The translations under genes and the position numbers were made by a program. From the NCBI GenBank assembly GCA_003573635.1, contig QUTJ01031799.1, positions 1-20,021 of the forward strand: a DNA stretch of 20,021 nucleotides. Reading direction: 5' to 3'. The notes beneath the pieces are model-generated. The model saw nothing but the letters and a program-made list of their open reading frames with translations. It was not told the origin of the DNA and ran no database searches. The DNA comes from Goniomonas avonlea. Taxonomy: Eukaryota; Cryptophyceae; Goniomonadida; Goniomonadaceae. Below, piece by piece: positions 8,669-20,021 of this stretch (the first letter of the stretch is position 1; each line of letters begins with the position of its first letter).

Positions 8669-8834
8669 AATTTGTACAATTGCACAACAAATGATGGAGA
8701 GCAGCACTCTTCGCAGTCCCTTCCGCAATCGGACAATGGCAACAGCGACTGACAAAAGAAAATGACGTGCCCCTCCGGGCCAAGTAAAGAGTAACGCCAA
8801 AGAAAACAAAAGAGCTGGCTGGAGTTGTCTCCAG

Positions 8835-10397
8835 TCACTTTTTGTCCTCGTCCTTTTTGTCCTCGTCTTTCTTGTCGAGGGCCTCGAGCACGCCCTGGGA
8901 TGAGAAAATATGAGAAAATATGAGAAACTGAGGAAGGGGAGGAAACACACTTTGACACGGGGGTCTGAGGGGTCGACACCCGGGAGGGACCCGAGCACTG
9001 ACGAGAGGAACGCAGGGTCGGCCAAAGCCGCGTCTGCTGACGCGGCAGCCGCTGAAGCCGCTTCAGAATCCTGCGCAGGTTTCAGCCGCCCCTCCACAGT
9101 AGCTTTCTCGAAAATGACAGACCTGATTCTTCTTTTGTTCGCCGGCGTCTTCTGCCGGTGCCTTCGCAGCGGGTGGAGCTGAAGACTGCTCCATCGACAT
9201 CTGGCCAGAACGTGAGGTTGTCACAGAAACGAGGACCATCAAAACCACTACAGGATGGGGGCAACGATTGCAGTGCAACGGATACCTGAAGAGCCAACTG
9301 CAACGCGTCATCGTCACCATCTGGCATCTCCACATCCTGATTCTGAGGGGCCGGAGCCTGTTAAACATGAGTGAGAATTGGGAAAGCAACACCACAAGAA
9401 ACACCTCAGCTGCCTGGGCGCCCTCCATGGACATTGCCACGGCCTGGGCGAGAAGTGTTTCCTCGTCATCCTCCATGGCGTCGCCATCCCCAGGAGCTTG
9501 GGTTGTCGTCTTATCAACAGCTTCGGCGGCACGCGTCTGTTGCTGTTGTCGCCGCTCCTCCTCTTCCATGGACAGACGCAGCGCCTGGAATGGCGTGAGA
9601 AAAAACGGGTACGGGAAGCGAGTCTTACCATGGCCATTTCTGGGTCAATATTCGGATCGACTCCGAAAGGATGAGGTGCTGCGCCCGAGTCACCACCCGC
9701 ACCCGTGCCCGCCATTGCGGAGAATTCTTCAGAAAACACGATCTTGGAGGTCAACACAATTCCCGAGAGGCGGTGTGGGCCGACTGGAACGGTCAGAAGG
9801 GTGCTGATCGGAGTCAAACGATATCACAACAACGAACGTGACGAACCTGTTCTCCTGACTGTTGACCGCATTTATAAATTGCTCAAGCTTCTCTGTGTTT
9901 TCTTCCGCTTCGCCAAAGTTGACAATGTCAACCGCGACGCCAACCTTCCGCAACTTTGCACCCAACTTCTGAAGATCTTTGACAGAATCCTTGAGCGGAC
10001 TTCCAACAAAAGCAACAATACGCTGCTTCTGGTACTTGTTTTGACGGTGCTTGAGACAAAGCTGCGCAATCTGGATGGAAGCGCTGAAGTTGCTCACGCC
10101 GTTCACATTTACCGACCCAAGGCACGCCAGCAGCTTACCCAAATCTGAAGTTGGTGAAACAAGTACCTCGGGGCTACGGGCACGGATTATGAGACACGCA
10201 AAAAGAGATACCGATCAGCACCTGCGACCCGCCATGGAGATCAGCCCCACAGTGCTCTCTGGATGCTCTCCGGTCTTGGCATCAATGATAACATTGATCG
10301 CCTCAGTCATGGCCTCCAAACGATTGTTCGGTGAATAATCACCATTCCGCATCCATTCCGAGTTGTCAACACAAACCACTGTCGCCTCAAGCCCCAT
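8835..10397 (-). CDS. 26S proteasome non-ATPase regulatory subunit RPN10/PSMD4 (ubiquitin receptor), complete
   Basis: RPN10 binds polyubiquitin at the 19S regulatory particle and bridges base and lid. Exons: 10397-10222, 10173-9847, 9803-9629, 9584-9405, 9357-9286, 9200-9123, 9070-8951, 8894-8835 (TGA). They total 1188 nt, 395 residues (human 377), with introns of 43-85 nt and all phases matching. The von Willebrand A domain (~1-190) opens with GLEATVVCVDNSEWMRNGDY and contains LCLKHRQNKYQKQRIVAFVG and VDIVNFGE. Three ubiquitin-interacting motifs follow: DPEMAMALRLSMEE (221-234), DDEETLLAQAVAMSMEGAQ (265-283) and DDDALQLALQMSMEQ (301-315). Next come the conserved FLSSVLGSLPGVDPSDPRVK and a Lys/Asp-rich tail (DKKDEDKKDEDKK). 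The start is the Met immediately before GLEATV; an in-frame upstream Met at 10430 adds a non-conserved leader. The gene is head-to-head with PRPS. Confidence 0.96.
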
Positions 10398-10536
10398 GGT
10401 AGACAAGTGTCTCCCTGTCTCACTTGTCAAACGTCATACGAGCGTGAGATTGATAAGGACAAGATACCAAACGCTTCCGAACGAGAACCGATACAGTTTC
10501 GGTCCGTGGGTTTTCTCAAACGTCATCCTGTTTGGG
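10398..10536. promoter_or_regulatory. Putative bidirectional promoter between RPN10 and PRPS
   Basis: The chosen start codons of RPN10 (minus, 10397) and PRPS (plus, 10537) lie only 139 bp apart, facing away from each other. The interval has no TATA-like box that I can see. A shared promoter is inferred from geometry. Both start codons have in-frame upstream alternatives (10430 minus, 10363 plus), so the transcripts' 5' ends may overlap. Confidence 0.45.
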
Positions 10537-12431
10537 ATGCCGGAATCGAGCCCTATGACGAAAGTCCTCTTCCCCCCCGCTGGTCACATCGGAGGTACCT
10601 GCAGCCCTGCACGGGCTCGCATCCCTCCAGTTGAAGATTCTGCGCCTTTCCAGCTCTTTGCTGGGAACGGTTCTCTTGAACTGGCCCAGAAAGTCGCGAT
10701 GTGTCTTGGCATGGAGCTGAGTCCGCTGAAGCTGGGCCGCTTCAACGACGGGGAGATCAGTCTCCAAATCCCAGAATCTTGCCGAAATGAGCATGTTTTT
10801 ATTGTCCAGTCGACGTCTCCGCCAGTGAACGAGACTCTGATGGTTTGTTGGTCGCAGTGCTTTCTCGAGAATTGTTTGAGATTCTGATGGACAGGAGCTT
10901 TTGATAATGGTGAGGACTTTTCGACGAGCTTCTGCACGGACCATTTCTGCGGTCATTCCCTACTATGGTTACGCTCGGCAAGACCGAAAGACGGCAGCCC
11001 GTGTCCCGATCTCAGGTTATCGTCGTTGTGGACCTTGGCGCAATGCTCACGCTCACGTTGCAGCCTCTGATGTCGCCATGTTGATGGAGGCCGCTGGTGT
11101 CGACCGTGTGCTATCAGTTGACCTGCACTGTGCACAGATTCAGGTTCGTGCCAAAGTTCGCTCCCTCTCCGCTGACTCGAGCTCGCTAGGGCTTTTTCCA
11201 CAATCTTCCGGTCGACAATTTGACGGCGCAAGTCGAGATGTGCCCGTGGGCGGTGAAGCATTTCTTTGACAGCAAGGACGATAATTTTTGTGTTGTGTCA
11301 CCTGATGCCGGTGGAGTTGGACGGGCCAAGGTCGGTAGAAGGCCCGGCCCTCCTCAGCTTAACAACCTGTGGCAGGTTTTCTTGGAAGCGTTGGTGGCAT
11401 TGGGTTGCGAAAATGGCACTCTCGCCATCACGATCAAACACAGGTGACCTTCCTGAGATTCTTGTTGAGCGGTATTTCTGCAGATCTGAGCTTTTTTGAG
11501 TCCAAAAACAAATCTGATCCACCGTCAATTTGAGTCAATTGATGTGGCTACTAGTAATCTCATCCTTGCTTGAATGGCTAAGTTGACGAATGGACGCCCT
11601 TGTCTTTTCCTGCGACGGTCGCAGTTTTCAGGCTGTTGCGCTCATCATCCCAGTTTTTTTTTTTTGTCCACTCGCTCACTTGTTTCACAGGTCTGGCCCA
11701 GGTTCGATTGAAGCCATGAACGTGGTGGGAGAGGTGGCGGGCAGGTAACAACCCTTGGATGTTGTTCTTTGTTGACTCTCACCCCAGGCATTGTCTTATC
11801 GTGGATGATATCTGCGACACTGCAGGAACCATGTGCAAATCCGCTGACACATTGATCGAGGTGTGCTTGGATTTCGCAATGCGACAGAAGTTTGAAGGGT
11901 TTCTCCTTTGCTCGATTTCGTTTGCAATTTGTTGAAGCAGGTCCTGCAGTTTAGTGATTGCCCATCAGAGGTCAAGCTGACAAGATTGACAAGCTTTCAC
12001 ACAGCTTGGCGCACTCAGCGTGTCGGCGTGCGTCACGCACCCAGTCTTCTCCCCGCCGGCCCTGGATCGCATTGCCGCCTCCAAGTTGCGATGCGTCCTC
12101 GTCTCGGATTCAATTCCTCTCAAAGAGGGCGCCTGTGACAAGATCAAGCAGGTAGGTGCAGATTGAATCCCTTTTCTCCTTCTCGTCCCCTGATGGTTGG
12201 TACTTGTCCGCCATTTCACTGACCGTGACGCAGGTGTCGCTGTGTCGCCTTCTTGCTGAGTCAATCCGCTGCATTACATCAGGAAGCTCAATTTCGTCAC
12301 TGTTTATGCTGCCGCGCAGCCTGGCAGACACCACAGCCCCTCGCGGGGCGTCTCCAGAGCTGGTCGGTGGGTCGCCTCCCGCCGGCTCACTCCCAATGTC
12401 CAAAGCAGGTCTTGCCTCTAACAACCCTTAA
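10537..12431 (+). CDS. Ribose-phosphate pyrophosphokinase (PRPP synthetase), complete
   Basis: Transfers pyrophosphate from ATP to ribose 5-phosphate, making PRPP for purine, pyrimidine, NAD and His/Trp synthesis. Exons: 10537-10842, 10895-11015, 11064-11143, 11190-11330, 11376-11443, 11691-11744, 11788-11860, 12005-12151, 12234-12431 (TAA); about 395 residues, phases consistent. Landmarks: [13 protein letters not shown] and [17 protein letters not shown] (N-terminal domain); [12 protein letters not shown] (123-134); metal-binding DLH (162-164); [13 protein letters not shown]; the flexible-loop residues KHR (237-239); and the PRPP loop [11 protein letters not shown] (262-272). The enzyme normally ends near ...SISSLF; here a Ser/Pro/Ala-rich tail of ~41 residues follows. 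The N-terminus before FQLFAGN is not conserved. It contains a 36-bp in-frame GT...AG segment (about 10593-10628) that may be a short intron. Exon 8's acceptor (12004) is the least certain. Overall it resembles the classical phosphate-regulated class I type. Confidence 0.94.
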
Positions 12432-13022
12432 TTCCTCTTCCTCGAAGAGGTCGTGTGTGTCCAAAGTCATGTGTGTCCGAGTTGGTGATGTCTTGGCTTT
12501 TCAATTGTTGACGACGAAATGGTCCTCGACAACCTACGTGGTTCTAAATGGTCTTGAGTTTGACATGGCATGGTCCCGCGCTTGCGCGCTCAGGGCCCGT
12601 GTCTGCGATGAACGGGCGTGGAGTGGTTTAAGAAACCAAGAAGCGTGTGTGCCCGGACATTGGAATCTTACCATAAACATGCTAGCTGCATTCTCGTGTG
12701 TCTTGTGCTGGACATCGGCCACAGTCCATGGTCAGAGGGAACTTGAATATACTTTATAATTGTCTGCAGCAGCTCGGCGTAGTCGCGGGTTCCCCAGACA
12801 CTGCGAGTTGCAAAGTACTTAGTCGTCCCTTCGAGGCCTGGGGTTTGCCCTTGCAGGGGCCGCTCTCATCTAATCGAGCTTCTACGGCAGGCAGAAAGGA
12901 TGCCTCGCGTTACCGAAATGAAACTGGTGTGTGCGTAAGAAATCGAGTTTCAGTGTTTGGTTCAGCGTCTGGTTGTTTGATGGGGTCGCCCGTTGGCTCT
13001 CCCAAAATCTCTATCTGACTGC

Positions 13023-13236
13023 CATGGGCCGTCCATTCACTGTCTCCGAATTGCCTGGGTGGGGCAGCATCCCTCTTGAGTTCCAAGACACTGTGCTGCC
13101 CCAAAGATTCTCCGACCACATCCAAGGCGAAACCAAAGTTTGGGGAAAGTTTGAACAATTTTTCAATAAAAAAACAACAACATCGTACTCCTGGGATCCC
13201 AAGGTTATCGGGCCTTCATTCGTCAGTTTTGACTGA
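13023..13236 (+). other. Possible small open frame (71 codons), unproven
   Basis: From the ATG at 13023 the frame reads MGRPFTVSELPGWGSIPLEF and stays open to a TGA ending at 13236 (the frame is also open upstream from 12931). Composition is protein-like and AATAAA follows a Phe/Lys-rich stretch inside it. The opposite strand is also open over most of this region, I know no homologue, and an internal AATAAA is unusual for a real coding exon. It could be a small gene, a fragment of one, or PRPS 3' UTR. Confidence 0.2.
13165..13170 (+). terminator. Candidate poly(A) signal for PRPS
   Basis: AATAAA followed by an A-rich stretch on the plus strand, 734 nt past the PRPS stop. It is the only clear plus-strand hexamer I noticed in this flank. 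A shorter 3' UTR using a variant signal is possible. Confidence 0.35.
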
Positions 13237-13571
13237 CACCATTGACCTTTTGGTTTTGACTTGATCAGTTGCCAGCACAGCACCGGGACAATACACTGCC
13301 AGGAGTTGCAGGATATGGAGTTACACGGACACCGTGGCGCAGGTTACCTTGTGAGGGTTCCGAAGGGTGGCCGCACGTGTCTTTGCGTACCTTACTGGAC
13401 ATGACCACGCTCTGAAATGAGTTGGCCAGCACACAACTCAGCACACCACCTGACCCCCCCCCCCCCCAACAGCGCCTCCACCAAGCAAAGTCCATGCGCT
13501 CCAATGCCAGGTTATCCAAGGGGGTCTAGGAGGTCGCAAGCAACAACCTTCTCTCTGGGGAGCCAGCGGAT

Positions 13572-19515
<5,944 letters not shown>

Positions 19516-20021
19516 CTGGATGCCACATCATTTTTTGCTCGAACAGACAACAGACAGAGTCCTCGGAGAGACACCACGCTCTCTTCCAACAAATTCTATC
19601 ACATCATCTCGCGCGTTCACTACCCAACATCGCGCACCAGTGCGAGGTGTGATGTGAGATGTGTGGTAGCGATGTGCGTACTTGGCCACGGAACTCGGCG
19701 CGCAACAGTGAATGCGGGATGTGGGATAAGTGAGGTGTGAAGTGTGCCGCGGGAGGTGTGACGTGTGATGTCACGCGATGTCGGTGTTTGCCCACCGAAT
19801 TCGGTTGCCATGTATGCTCATCGCGACCACACATGGCCCCCCACACCACATGATCACAGACTCACCACACTTTTACAGACTTACCGCCCTCACAGGGCAA
19901 AATAATGGCTGTTGCAGGTTGCAGTTTCGGTTCACGCGCTCAAATGTTTGTTCAACCTATCGGGAGGAAAGCAAGCAGTTCACAGCTATACGGCATACAA
20001 CCCATCCCCCCCACCCCCCGC
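19516..20021 (-). other. Right edge: ATR intron sequence and a possible further exon
   Basis: Upstream of the last firm ATR exon the DNA is low-complexity between about 19615 and 19790, with degenerate repeats of GAGGTGTGA/TGTGATGTGA type. At 19956-19885 (minus) an acceptor (GATAG) is followed by an open stretch starting VEQTFERVNRNCNLQQPLF, with donor-like GTAAGT at 19884 (or GTGAGG slightly earlier). Its phase does not match the exon starting at 19515, so either another exon intervenes or one boundary is wrong. I cannot tie it to a conserved ATR block. Confidence 0.3.

Larger units (their letters stand above)
6275..8834. other. Repeat-rich intergenic region between the coiled-coil gene and RPN10
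   Basis: No coding exon can be supported in these 2.5 kb. It holds the promoter side of the coiled-coil gene (right of 6274), a six-copy GGCATGGCCA array, GGAC and CT/GA microsatellites, two pairs of dispersed direct repeats, and on the minus strand two AATAAA hexamers that may serve RPN10. Longer open frames near RPN10 (8443-8979, minus) run through its last intron, exon and 3' flank in the wrong frame. Confidence 0.6.
12432..13571. other. Convergent 3' flank between PRPS and ATR
   Basis: No gene is firmly supported in this 1.14-kb tail-to-tail interval. It contains a plus-strand AATAAA (13165-13170), a poly-C run (about 13453-13467), and overlapping open frames on both strands between 12910 and 13283, the most protein-like being the plus frame ending at 13236. 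Long open frames on both strands over the same bases argue that at most one is real. Confidence 0.5.

Noticed and set aside
8443-8979. 178-codon minus-strand open frame
   Set aside because: It runs in the wrong frame through RPN10 exon 7, its last intron, last exon and 3' flank.

Overview
This window is nuclear DNA from an intron-dense, probably single-celled eukaryote. It holds four multi-exon protein genes and no prokaryotic features. Introns are GT-AG and mostly very short (about 39-57 nt, a few of 80-970 nt). Nearly every exon join could be settled by reading-frame phase plus protein conservation. I cannot name the lineage. Two N bases at 127-128 show that this is draft assembly.

Layout, left to right. 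(1) 1-1422 is the 3' flank of the first gene. It holds a chain of six abutting hairpins (410-608) followed at once by an exact 59-bp copy of an exon/intron junction from that gene. (2) 1423-6274, minus strand: a gene of about 18 exons encoding a ~668-residue, mostly helical coiled-coil protein that I do not recognise. (3) 6275-8834 is non-coding and rich in simple and tandem repeats, including six copies of a GGCATGGCCA box just upstream of the coiled-coil gene. (4) 8835-10397, minus strand: RPN10/PSMD4, the 26S proteasome ubiquitin receptor, 8 exons, complete, 395 residues. (5) A 139-bp gap between divergent start codons, then 10537-12431, plus strand: ribose-phosphate pyrophosphokinase, 9 exons, complete, about 395 residues. 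(6) 12432-13571 is a convergent 3' flank. (7) 13572-19515 and beyond, minus strand: the C-terminal 626 residues of the checkpoint kinase ATR (end of FAT, PI3K-like kinase, FATC), 17 exons recognised; the N-terminal part lies beyond the right edge.

Functionally these are housekeeping genes: ubiquitin recognition at the proteasome, PRPP supply for nucleotide synthesis, and DNA-damage signalling. They are not an operon or pathway cluster. RPN10 and PRPS may share a bidirectional promoter. The unusual material lies in the DNA around the genes. Two unrelated 36-bp tandem arrays sit in-frame at or beside exon/intron edges in two genes; the one in ATR triplicates a splice donor. The hairpin chain abuts a captured exon fragment. 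The ATR FATC tail has Trp in place of the near-invariant Gly.
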